Origin: Anastrepha obliqua
Taxonomy: Eukaryota > Arthropoda > Insecta > Diptera > Tephritidae
Length of the DNA stretch: 64,000 nucleotides
Direction of reading: 5' to 3'
Assembly (NCBI RefSeq): GCF_027943255.1
Contig: NC_072892.1
Span: forward strand, 18,933,792 to 18,997,791
Part shown: positions 1-9,978 of the stretch, in pieces
How the letters are laid out: each line of letters opens with the position of its first letter
How positions within the stretch are numbered: position 1 is the first letter of the stretch
Made by a program: the position numbers and the translations under genes
The notes under the pieces: model-generated
The model's database searches: none
What the model was told of the DNA's origin: nothing
Seen by the model: only the letters and a program-made list of their open reading frames with translations

Positions 1-199
1 AGAGCCATGAAAATATATGTTATTTCCTTTAACTTCGGTTGGAGAGTAGGGGCTGACCAGAACCATGAAAAAGTTGGTCATAAAAAGTCATCTGCCGTTC
101 GGAGGCGGCATAAAACTGTAGCTGTATCAAGACGCACACTACAAAAAGTAGAAGGGCCGCAGCTAAACACTCAATAAAGCGTGTAAGCGCCAATTTTGT
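1..199 (+). repeat. tRNA-derived SINE, 5'-truncated by window edge
   Basis: This is the 3' body of a SINE found at least eight times in the window. It shares the blocks 'gagccatgaaaatatat', 'catcaagacgcac' and the terminal 'gtaagcgccaatt' with the copies at 16973, 40657 and 49163. The tRNA-like head lies outside the window. This copy belongs to the longer variant that has an extra block around 'ctttaactccggttgga'. It encodes no protein. Confidence 0.7.
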
Positions 200-309
200 A
201 TAGAGTACTTCTTTAATGCAGATCAATTAAAACCAGCTCGATCAGAACTAAAGTAAAAAGCTTTGGAATGTGAGCTCAAAATTTATTTTAAAAATTCGCA
301 TAACTTTGT

Positions 310-780
310 TTGCCGCATACACTTTTGCTTAGCTTTCATTGTGCGCTGCCTCAGACTTCTACGCATAACCCAGCTATCCAATTGAACTCTATTTTACTCT
401 GTACATTGCAGATACTGAAGTTTTTGATAACGTCTTCGCGCTTAACTTTGTGCTCATGTTTCAGAACTTCTTCATCGGAGGAACTGCCGTCAGCATCAAG
501 TAGAACATTCACCCTTCGCCTCCTCCCAATTATTCAATGAATTCAGATTATGTATTAGTTTTCTGCATATTGGCACCGATTTCTGTTAATTCTTGCGCAT
601 TTTCACTCCGATTGAATGACCGGCAGCCAACGGAATTAATTCTGATGATTCTAATGATTCTGCGGTATTAAGAGAATTATTATCTACAAAGTGCAAAGTG
701 TATTTGCTGTTAAATGAGGCGATATCAGAAATTTTTAATTTTTTGAAGTGAAACTTCTTAGGCGTCGATCGCTCGTTCAT
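310..780 (-). other. Two short unassigned reading frames
   Basis: On the minus strand, 780-586 reads as 64 residues starting MNERSTPKKFHF. About 50 bp further on, 523-345 reads as a serine/acid-rich stretch containing DADGSSSDEEVL and ending at a stop. The two could be neighbouring exons of a host gene or pieces of an old transposon. No domain is recognised and no convincing splice pair joins them. Codon content looks plausible for coding DNA, but that is the only support. Confidence 0.2.
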
Positions 781-1009
781 CGAATGGAGAGCAAAATTTC
801 AAGGCCTTGCAACGTTTTGGGCATTTTCGTTCCGCGAGAGAGAAAAAAGATACAACGTGGAGGAAAAAGAGAGAGAGATCTGTACCTTATATATATCTTA
901 GATACACTTAAGGCTATTTTTACTAAGTTTTTCCTTGTGGTTGCTAATTTCTAGTGAGTAATAACACTGCCTACTTTTTAGCTCTTGTTTGTTGGTGCAA
1001 ACTTGCAGG

Positions 1010-1140
1010 AAATATATTTTTGGTGCCTACTTTTTGGCGTTATATTTCCTTGGTGCCTACTGTTTGAGGCGTTTTTTGGTCCAAACTTTTTGGCGTTTTT
1101 TTTTTGGTGTCTACTTTTTGGCGCTTATTTCCGTTTCCTG
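1010..1140. repeat. Degenerate tandem repeat, ~25-35 bp unit
   Basis: The unit 'tttttggtgcctactttttggcg' (written here as its two halves tttttggtgcc and tactttttggcg) recurs about four times with drift: near 1017, 1050, 1075 and 1105. The downstream 200 bp is GC-richer than its surroundings. It could be the leader of an LTR element or a simple expansion. No coding frame is credible. Confidence 0.45.
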
Positions 1141-1375
1141 GCTAGTGCTTGTGCGTACTATAAAGTGCTATCCATTCCGGAGTCGGATTTATTGGTACTG
1201 CCTTGCGGTAATTTGTGCCGTTGCTGCGGTCCTGGAATCGCTGCCTTTGTGCGGGTGATAAACGCTCGGAGTAGTGCGCGTTGTTGCCACGGTTTGTGTA
1301 CACCGGTCGACCGTTCTTTGTAAATTTTGTCTATTTGTATTCTCTACAAATGTTATAAATTTATTTAAATATATA

Positions 1376-1437
1376 TTCTTTCTCTCTTTCTCTCTCACTC
1401 TCTCTTATTCTCTCTCGGGTCTCTCACTCTTTCTTTG
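1376..1437. repeat. CT-rich microsatellite
   Basis: Interrupted (CT)n tract, with runs such as ctctctttctctctcactctct. It is one of several simple repeats in the window. Confidence 0.8.
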
Positions 1438-1615
1438 TCTGCCTTGAAAGTTTCACTTCAGTTATGTGTACTACGCTACACTTCTACTTTTAGCTCTGTC
1501 GGTATTAGCGAAGTTTTACTGTATATTATTAGATTGGGGAAAAATAAATCCATTATTTTCTCGGTAGACGGATGTAGTGCTCGATATCTCGTAAAGTCTC
1601 GATCAAACAATTTAA

Positions 1616-2623
1616 GGGGACAGATACCTGTTAACGGCCATATTTTCCCTGATTTTCATTAAAATTATTTAAAATGAAGAAGTCAAAATATTTTTTTCAA
1701 AATTGACATAGAGTTTGTCTATACATTAAAATAATATACAATTTTTTTTTATTTTAATCATTTAAAAAATTGCGGAGTATACTCAATTCTTCCCAGGAAG
1801 GTCGCAGCGGGACTTCTCAATTGGCGGGCATTGTAGCATCGGCGTCATGGACCTAAATACAAAAATCCAAAAATTTGTTTGTTTACTAATGTCATAATTT
1901 CTATATGAATTAAACAAAAATGGGGAGAAAAAATTTGCGGAATAGAATAAATGCTTCACAAAAAAAAAAAAAAACAATGAATTTTGGGGCGAATTTTCCT
2001 ATTATTTTTGCTTCGAAAAAAATAATTTTGTCGAAAAATTTTCGAAAACTTGTAAATTCACATTCAAAGTAATATAATAAAAAAGATGTGTGCAAAAGTT
2101 CAGGAAGATTGGTTAATAACTTTTCGAGTTATCGTGTACGCCAATTCGAAAAAAATAGTTTTAAGAAAAACGCGTCTAAAGTAACCTCTCCCAGCGCTCG
2201 AACGCAAAGAATAGAGTCGTCGCGGTTGACGATCTATAATATCGCACCCTAAATATAATACAAAAGGGGCACAACTCAAAATTTTCCACACTCGAGCTTG
2301 ACTTGTTTACAGTAGCACAAAAAACAAACTATGTGACATATCACGCTGAAACTTGCCATGTAAGCTTATAACAGTCCTACCAAAAAACAAAAAATTTATT
2401 TTTGCCATATGTCATCCGCGGACCATTTTATTGATAACGTCTCGTTCATATTTGAGCTTCTGCTCATTTTGAGTTGTGACCCTTTTGTATTTAGGGTGTG
2501 ATATAAGAAATACTTAAATTTACGTTCTAAATTTTTTTTGACATATTCTTAAAGGATTATACTCGTATTAACATTTTATGAAAAAAAAAAAAAAAAATTG
2601 AAATTTTAAAGGTATCTGTCCCC
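1616..2623. mobile_element. TTAA-flanked non-autonomous element, copy 1
   Basis: The ends are inverted repeats: GGGGACAGATACCTGT on the left and the reverse complement GGTATCTGTCCCC on the right. TTAA precedes the left end (1612-1615) and TTAG follows the right end (2624-2627), a one-base decay of the duplicated TTAA. TTAA duplication is the mark of piggyBac-type transposition. The 1008-bp body is AT-rich and has no transposase. A shorter relative, 707 bp, lies at 53016-53722 and shares most of the left 600 bp. Copy 1 has an additional internal segment near 2290-2510. Confidence 0.7.
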
Positions 2624-2689
2624 TTAGAGTTTATGCTCGTTGTCAAGGTGACATTTTACGCTAAAAAAAATTCTTTTCCTGCTTTTTGC

Positions 2690-2800
2690 TCGTCCCATTC
2701 AGTTGTGAGTTACAGGGTGTTAACAATGGAAGTCAACAAAGAAGTTTCCTTACATATTACAGTTTTTCGTTGATAAGAGCGGAGTTTAGTATCTAGTTTA
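2690..2800 (+). mobile_element. Mariner transposase N-terminal fragment
   Basis: After the phrase 'gagttacagggtgttaaca' a start codon opens MEVNKE, followed after a frame slip by YILQFFVDK. This matches the start of mariner transposases of the SETMAR-like type (compare the YILQYYYDKGKN start of the intact copy at 29217-30263). The frame breaks within 25 codons and nothing further of the element is seen. It lies in DNA upstream of the gene A exons. Confidence 0.4.
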
Positions 2801-3330
2801 GTTCTAGTATTCTTATTGTCCTTGTTATTGGTTACTGTTAGTCCCTTTGGATGAAAATTTCACATATTGGCGGGATTTAAGTTCCCTCTTTCTTACTAGT
2901 TTGATGTTTAGCATTAAACTCATGAACACAGAGCGAAGACGGTTTTAATTAGAAAATGTTTAAAAATCATAAATTATTTTATTGTTTCATAAATTTTAAA
3001 TATTTCGAGGAAATATCGCAACATTGATGATAGCAAAGCAGTACGATAGAGTATCTTATGTTTTACATTAAGATGGCACTCCAAAAAATTGCGGGTTTTT
3101 CACGGGAATTATAAAATTTATTATATTTTAAGACTTTCACCCAAAATATTTCGCGAAAGTTCTAAAATTTACGTTAGCTGGATCGATTTCAAAATATCTC
3201 CACTTTTGGTGGAGGCCTGAAATTAAATCAGGTTTTTTAATTCCTATAGGGAAACGATACTGATCTTTTTTTCTTGGAAATCAAATGACTTTTTTCTTAT
3301 TCAACAACTTTCTTTGCGTTTATTTCACAG

Positions 3331-4023
3331 TTGAATTACATGCGAAACATGAATGAGTTATACCTGAAATTTGGCAGTGTGGATGCACAAGCCTTCAACG
3401 TCTTGAACCATGGCGACTTTTGGATAAACAACATCATGTTCCAGCACGATGACGATGACAGAGCGGTAATAAAGGAGGTGCTATTTGTTGACTTTCAATT
3501 GCCCAAATACGGAACTTTCGCCATGGATTTGTTCTGCTTTCTGATGACCTCACCACAATGGCTCATAAGACTAAGGAACTTCGACAATTTTGTACAGTCC
3601 TATTATCTGGAACTAATAAAAAATCTGAACGTGCTGCAATATAAGAAACCAATGCCAACCCTCAAAGAGCTGCATACGCAACTGGAAAAATATGGTTTGT
3701 GGGGTAAGTTGTGAAATACATCAAAATTGAGCTTCGAGGCATCGACAAATTTGTTTACACTTCTTAATTTATGATTCTTTTGGATTGGATTTATGAGTGG
3801 TTATGTATTTGCAGCATTTGTTTGTGTTCAACGCATGCTTGCTGTGGCTTTACTGGACCCCCAAGAAAACTCCAACATCGAAACTTTCATGAGTAACAAT
3901 GAGGAGGGAAAAGCGTTCAAGAAACGTATGTTTTACAATCCCCAATATGTTTCCCAAGTGAAGGAGATTTTGCCTTGGCTGATAGAGAAAAACTATCTGC
4001 ACTGCTTGACACAAATCTCATAA
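3331..4023 (+). CDS. EcKL kinase gene A, last two exons only
   Basis: This encodes the C-terminal half of a CHK kinase-like (EcKinase family) protein. Family members are thought to phosphorylate small molecules such as ecdysteroids; the substrate here is unknown. The penultimate exon is 3331-3703, after the acceptor 'tttatttcacag', and carries LNHGDFWINNIMF (catalytic loop H-G-D with downstream N) and VDFQLPKYG (metal-binding D). It ends with phase 1 at a GTAAGT donor. The last exon is 3815-4023, after 'atttgcag', and ends in TAA. The 373-nt penultimate exon parallels the 367-nt exon of genes B, C and D. The exons for the N-lobe and ATP lysine are absent from 1-3330, so they lie upstream of the window behind a TE-filled intron, or were lost. 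No lesion is seen in these two exons. Confidence 0.85.
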
Positions 4024-4154
4024 AGTGTTTGTGATTATATTTTTTATACAATTTTACTATTTTAATATTTAGCTGGCGTAGCGAAACAAATTATTGTAAA
4101 ACTTGTACGAATTTTAATTTTATATACATATTATATTATACATACAGACGTTTA

Positions 4155-4164
4155 AATAAATAAA
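4155..4164 (+). terminator. Polyadenylation signal of gene A
   Basis: Overlapping AATAAA hexamers lie about 130 bp after the gene A stop codon. This is a usual distance for an insect 3' UTR. Confidence 0.55.
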
Positions 4165-4269
4165 TTTAGTCTAGTAACAAAAATAATGAGTAAACGACTC
4201 ATTGGCTCAAAAAATGTGTGTAACTTGGATAAGAAATCATTTCTACGCTTAGCATTATTCCCTTTTGGT

Positions 4270-4530
4270 TGTTGCCGAAAAAATATTTATTTATTTATCA
4301 ATATCTATTTTGCTGCCTTCAATGCATTGCCGCTCAGAATAGCCTTCCAGTCTTCGCAGCACTTCTGAAAGGTAATTTGTGGGAGGTTTTTGAGCTTTTT
4401 AACCAATACGATCTTCATCTCCTCCAACGTGGCAATCTTCCATGCTTTCAGAGTTCACTCCAGTTTTGGAAACGGAAAAAAGTCACAGGAGATCACGGCT
4501 GGTGAATCCGTTGGCTGGGCATGGTCACAA
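4270..4530 (-). mobile_element. Mariner transposase C-terminal fragment
   Basis: The minus strand reads ISCDFFPFPKLE, then ATLEEMKIVLVKKLKNL and FQKCCEDWKAIL. This is the tail of a SETMAR-like mariner transposase, beginning at the third catalytic aspartate (consensus APCDFFLFPKLK). One stop interrupts it. It sits between the gene A 3' end and the DD41D element at 4625. Confidence 0.55.
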
Positions 4531-4624
4531 TGGCATTTTTGGCCCAAAAATAATGAACAAGCAATGATGTGTGAGCCGGCACACTATCGTGGGCTAATAT
4601 GTATCTCAGACTGATTGTAGGTAA

Positions 4625-6320
4625 TAAAGGGTTTTCTAATAACAGGTGTTACAGGTGAATGGATTGCGTTATCGAGAGATGATTAACGATTTTTTATGGC
4701 CGGAATTGGATGGTATTGATCTGGACAACGTTCATTTTCAACAAGACGGCGCTACGTGCCACACAAGCAACGAAACCATTGATCTTTTACGGGAAAAGTT
4801 TCCGGGCCGTGTTATCTCTCTCGAAGAGGTGATCACAATTGGCCACCGAGTTCTTGTGATTTAACATCTGTTTTCTTTGGTGCCACGTGAAAGAGAAAGT
4901 CTACGCCAATAGCCCAGTGTCGTTTCAAGACCTCAAGATGGAATTCGTGAGGTTATCGAGAGCATAGGACAGCCACTTTGCAACTCGGTTATGGAAAATT
5001 TAATGAAAAGGATATTGTCCTGTAAGCGTGGTTGTGGTGGTCATTTGCCTGATGTTATTTTCCACTATTAACGGAATACCTTCCTCTTCATAACATAATG
5101 AAACTAGCGGACCCGACAGACTTCGTTCTATCAAATAGATTTTGAATGTGGCAGTTTATATTTCGACCTTAAGACGTTTTTACTCTGCTGACCCGCACAC
5201 ATCGCCCTATCATCATGGCGACGGTTCTATTCAGGAGAATTAAAGAAAAGAGTCAGCTCGGGTAACCTAAGTATCGTCGCTTCCACGAACTTCGGCCACC
5301 CTTTTGGGACCCACTAAAAACCACGACTGGGATGTTTGCCAGAGGGCTTCAAACTAAGAGGGGAACTTAAGGTTCAAACCTGATTGAAAAATAATCTAAA
5401 GGGATAGTGGGAACGTAAAGGTGGCAAATATTTATAAAGTGGATGCTTCAATGACAAAGCATAGAGATAATTAATTATTCATTATTATTATTATTAACAC
5501 AGGGTTAATAACCGATATAATAGAGAATAATGAAATAAATAAAGTAATCGCTTTATTGTAAATCAAGTGAATCAAAAATCTGTTTTATTTTTATTGTAGT
5601 GCTTTATGATATACAATGTTTTTTGTTTGATTACCTGGGGAATATACAAACAAATCTGATGGTTTTCCAAAACGGGAAAACGGGAAAACGGCAACATACA
5701 ATTGACCATGTGAGAAACATAGTTTTCTAGATTAGTTAATAATGTTTATCTTCTGTTATTCTTAAAATATGTTCGCCTTTTGTTATTCTTAAAATATATT
5801 TGGATTTGTTCAGCCCTGCATGATTATTCTTAAAATTTACTTAACTATTTTTATTTATTATTTGTGAATGAAATATTCCTTCTTAACTCGTTCTGAAACT
5901 CAAACAGAAGAAAGAATATTGCGAGGCCAATCAAATCTCTAGCTCTTACATTTTCTGACTTTTGAATTTGGTCAAGTTCACGACATTATCACTTTTGTGT
6001 AAACGCATTAGATCCTCCAACGCGAAAACGCACACACACGAACGCGCAATATTTGTATGGGAAAAGGAAAAGGGCTGTTTAAGGGTTTTCCCGGAAATTA
6101 TTCGAATTTTTCTCGCCGTACAAACCATCCTTGGACTTCAAGGAACATTTAAAAAAAGAATTGTTAAGATTGGTGCATGCGTTGTTGAGATGTGCGCTTA
6201 CCAACACATTTTGCGATTCATTTTTATATAATATTATAGATAAACATCCGATCATTTATATTAAAAAATAGCATTTTTCTTTGAATATCAAAATAACACC
6301 TCTGTTTAGAAAACCCTTTA
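4625..6320 (+). mobile_element. DD41D mariner with internal deletion, split by a Helitron
   Basis: Inverted ends match: AAAGGGTTTTCTAATAACAG on the left and the reverse complement of a variant ending GAAAACCCTTTA on the right, each next to TA. Just inside the left end the frame already reads GLRYREMINDFLWPELDG and FQQDGATCHTSNET, so the N-terminal two thirds of the transposase is deleted. Reading continues with frameshifts to a stop near 5070. The downstream part holds a Helitron end from 5104. The family is related to rosa-type DD41D mariners. This copy cannot make transposase. Confidence 0.7.
5104..5760 (-). mobile_element. Helitron 3' end with helicase C-terminus
   Basis: The minus strand at 5719-5591 reads CFSHGQLYVA, then KPSDLFVYSPGNQTKNIVYH and KALQ before a stop. 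This is the last motif (GQLYVAxSRV) and tail of the Pif1-type helicase of Helitron RepHel proteins. A tandem duplication of about 9 nt alters the SRV motif, and a frame slip lies upstream. About 490 bp downstream the strand ends GGGTCCGCTAG followed by T. That fits the CTRR 3' terminus and A/T insertion preference of Helitrons. The 5' TC end was not found. It is nested in the DD41D element. Confidence 0.7.
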
Positions 6321-7408
6321 TTTCTTATGGACTGAATGACCTTCTAGCAGGCACTAACAAGTCGGTGCAAGCAATGAGCAAACGCAAAAAAAATACACTT
6401 ACAACCATAAAATCGGGCGGCCAAAAGTAAGCGAACTATGCAATTTTTATATTCCTGGCCCATATTAGAAGATATTGAAGAAGTAAGAAGGCGACACAAG
6501 CTTTAAACCAAGAACCAAACTACACTTACTCGAAGATTTTTGATGTGCTTAACCCGAATCAAAACGTACCATATAATAGCTCAAGTATTCAGATTTTTGT
6601 TATTCCAGCGAACAAATGAAAAAAAAACACAATTTTTGCCTATATTTTTAAGTTCAAGTAACATTTATTTGCTTTTAAAGAACAATATCTCGAAGTACTT
6701 ATTTTATGACAAAAAAAAAACAATTTATTCGCCTCTGAGATGAATTTACATGACAAAATCTGATATTCTTCTGCTATCTTGACAGGGCAAGAAAGCCAGA
6801 TCTGCGTCCGCAACTGGAGAGTCGAAATATTCAAGATTAGATGCTTCTGCAACAAATACCAGTGCCGATTAATAGAAGTGATTTATGTATGCTAAAAGTT
6901 GATTAAAAATAAGACCTGCCTTTGCTCTGTTGGAGAAAATATTATTACGTTGGACCACGCAATACCGCAGTTATATTTCAGTTGCTAGTTGAGATTGTTA
7001 AAGCTAATTTCTTCGGTGAATTCTTGTTTGTTATAATTGAAAATATAAGCGTTTGTTTCTTTAAAATCGTTATTGGGCCAGAAAATGGCAAGGGGACCTC
7101 ACTGCTCACTTCAAAAGGAAAATATTATTTGAGGCCTTTACGAAAGTGGAAAAAAAATAAAAATAGAAAATGCAGAAATTATAAGTTGTTCACTTAAAAT
7201 GGTCATCAAAATGTCATAAAATATATTAGTACAGGCAAAAAATTCTTAAAAAAACAAAGTTTAAAAGTCGTCTGCGCGAAAGAACACAACTCAGCAGGGC
7301 AAGGCAAATGCGAAGATTCGTAAGCGTGACCCTTTTAAGTCCTCTCGAACGATAAGGCTGGAAATAAATGAGGAATATAGCTTAAATAAATATATCAAGC
7401 GAATACCC
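6321..7408. other. No recognised gene or element
   Basis: AT-rich DNA with only short incoherent frames. No transposase motif, inverted ends or splice-bounded kinase exon was recognised. Confidence 0.4.
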
Positions 7409-7697
7409 GTCGTCGCCGAATTGATGCATGACTGCCGTTCGGAAGTGCGTAGGTTCGAAACTCCGCGAATAAACATAAAATAATATAAACATTTTTGTCT
7501 AATAGCGGTCGCCTCTCGTTAGGCAATGACAAACCTTCGAGTGTATTTCTGTCATGAAAAAGCTCCTCATAAAAACCATTTCCGTTCGGAGTCGGCTGAC
7601 AATTGTAGGCCCCTCCATTTGTGAAGCAACATCAAGACGCACACCACAAATAGGAGGAGGAGCTCGGACAAACACCTAACATAAGTGCTTGTCCGAA
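7409..7697 (+). repeat. tRNA-derived SINE
   Basis: The head reads 'cgtcgtcgccgaattgatgc' followed by 'gtaggttcgaaactc', which fit the A box and B box of a tRNA-like Pol III promoter. The body has the family blocks 'ctcctcataaaaaccatttc', 'gtcggctgacaattgtagg' and 'aaataggaggaggagctcgg'. The usual 3' end is altered to 'cataagtgcttgtccgaatt'. It directly abuts the Tc1 remnant. Confidence 0.8.
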
Positions 7698-7699
7698 TT

Positions 7700-8335
7700 T
7701 TTTTTCTTTAAATCAAGCAGACTTCGCACAAGTCGCTTCACTGAAAATAAATTGTATGAGCGTGTCAGAAAAACCGCTACTATGGGGAAAAAATATCACG
7801 ACGCGTTTACATTTCGCAAATGCCCTTTGAAGCAAAGACGTAAAATTCAGGAAAAGAATAATGTTTACGAACGAAACTAAAATTAATATAATTGGTTCTG
7901 ATAGAAAGACAAGACTTCATTCCCCACAACAAAGGCAGTAGAGCACGCTAGGGATAACTTTAAAGTTTTGGAACTATTTTCTGGTGTGGGAGTGGGAGCA
8001 ATAGTGAGAATAAATGGCAAATGACCTTGACATATTCAAAAATACGATGGAGCCATATTTGTTCTGCGTCCAAGTAGCTAAACATGCAAGATAACGACCC
8101 CAAGCTTACAGCAAAAGTGGTGAAAAATTACCTTTCCTAAGAAAAAATTGCAGGTCTGGGTTAGCCAGCACAAAGCCTCGACTTAAACCACCGTTACAAG
8201 TTGCAGAATGATATTAAAGTTAAGGCTGGGCAAAAAAAATTAGAAGCATCCATGAACTATGGCAAGGAATGCGGAAGCGTTACGCTCTATTACTTTGGAA
8301 GAATTGCAAAAATGAATAGAAAGTTTAACTAGCAG
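7700..8335 (+). mobile_element. Tc1-like (DD34E) transposon remnant
   Basis: Fragments across frames read SEKPLLWGKN, MFTNETKINIIGSDRKTR (first catalytic D replaced by N in the F-x-D-E motif), GVGAIVRINGK, QDNDPKLTAKVVKNYL and WPAQSLDLN. These are in the order of a Tc1-family transposase. Frameshifts and stops separate them and the third catalytic residue region (consensus NPIENLW) is degraded. No inverted ends were located. Confidence 0.65.
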
Positions 8336-8375
8336 AAAAATAATGGAGACTCAATAAAATACTAATCGGGTAAGA

Positions 8376-9170
8376 AATTAAGGTTGTCCCCTGTCCCCCT
8401 TCTCTTCGCCATCGTCCTTGATGACGTCATGAGCCTGCACAAAAAAGGAATCGTATGGAGTTTCACCCGACATCTTGAGGACCTGGACTTTGCCGATGAC
8501 AACTGCCCCTACTCTCACAAACTCTCTGACGTACAAGCACAAGATGCCCGGTGGAATTCGTTGAAAGCTTCTGCCAGCTCGGCTGCATCATCGCGGCAGA
8601 TGAAGATGTCAACTGCAGGCTAAACAAAGCAATGGCTGCATTCGGGAGAATGTATTCAATATAGGGGAGTTCGCAAATCTCCAGGCGCACTAAACCACGA
8701 ATATTCGACTCATACGTGAAGTCCGTATTGTTGTACGGAAACGAAACGTGGGTGGTCTCTAACACCATCACACAGAGGCTACAATTCTTTATCAACAAAT
8801 GCCTCCGCATCATCTGCAGAATATTCTGGCCAAACACCTTCAGTAACGACGCACTGTAGAGATTAACGAACGAGGAGACCTTCCTTAGGCAAATCAAACG
8901 CAGAGCGATGGATAGGTGACAAATTGAGAAAACCACCAGACAGCATCACGCGAATGGCACTGGACTGGAACCCGCAAGGGAGCAGAGGTCGCGGTCGACC
9001 AAAAAACACTTGGAGAAGGTCGATGCTGCGCAAACTAGCAGATGCCGATATCTCATGGGACGGTGCAAAAACAACAGCACAGTACCTTATACGATGGAAG
9101 AGTCTTGTCGAGGCCCTATGCTCCCGAGAGGAGTGAACAAGGAAAAAACAGAAGAAAAAAAAAATTAATA
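8376..9170 (+). mobile_element. Non-LTR retrotransposon 3' part (RT and C-terminus)
   Basis: The first block reads LLFAIVLDDV and LEDLDFADDN, where FADD is the reverse-transcriptase catalytic motif. After frame breaks, 8924-9136 reads GRGRPKNTWRRSML and WKSLVEALCSREE with a stop, the usual end of this LINE type. An A-rich tail follows. The 5' two thirds is absent, as in 5'-truncated LINE insertions. A 55-bp copy of the same 3' end lies at 10521. Confidence 0.7.
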
Positions 9171-9897
9171 ACCAAATCGTAGAAATTTAAAGTAACTAAT
9201 TTCTGTTTCTTGCAGATCGCTAAAAGTGCGATATTTCAGAGTCCAGTCCAAAATGTGAAATACGCATTTTTCGAACTTTTCATAACTGTCGATATTGAAT
9301 TGCTATTTATTTTGCTTTTTTGTGATAATTTGAAATGAAAGAATAGATTTGTGCAAAAATCACGGTTTTACTAGATTATTCAGTAAAAATTATCATCATT
9401 ATATTCCATGTTTTGGTGGGTAAATGCGCTATTTCTCTGCCCACAGCTGTAGTTGCATATGTACGTATGTATGTAAACATGGAAATTTGTTTTGTTCCTC
9501 TTCCCTTTTTTATTGCATTCATTTAAACTGAATTGTAATTTATTCTCAAGTGGAGAACATGCAGATACCGTCACAATAATAAAAATATATAAACGGACAA
9601 CAACAACAACTCAGCTTAAGTGAATGTGAATGCGCTCGCAAATATGTTTGCCGATTGCTGCGATCACTGATAACGAAGTGAATATCCAAAATTTCGCAAA
9701 AAGTTGATGCCATAAAAAACGAATTTCGTATCTGCGGCCAAAAAGCTCGCTATCTGTTGTACGAGTGTATGTAGATATGTATGTATGTATTATCTCACAA
9801 ATTGCGCAAGCTTTTCAGTTTAAGCCTCCAGGTTCAGTGAGAGTTTGAACTTCTTCTTTGTTGTTTAATAACTCAGTTTCACCAAGCGGTTAATGGT

Positions 9898-9904
9898 CAG
9901 TTAG
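9898..9904 (+). promoter_or_regulatory. Possible transcription start (initiator) of gene B
   Basis: The sequence ggtCAGTTAGaCTttgac fits the arthropod initiator TCAGTY and lies 81 bp upstream of the gene B start codon. The paralog gene C has cgCAGTTAGtCAct at 30521, 59 bp upstream of its ATG. No TATA box is obvious. The shared heptamer is suggestive only. Confidence 0.35.
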
Positions 9905-9978
9905 ACTTTGACTTTCAAGAGTGCAACAGTTTTTATTCGTGATTGGCAATTCGTAAGATTTATGAGCGTCGGGCGAAA

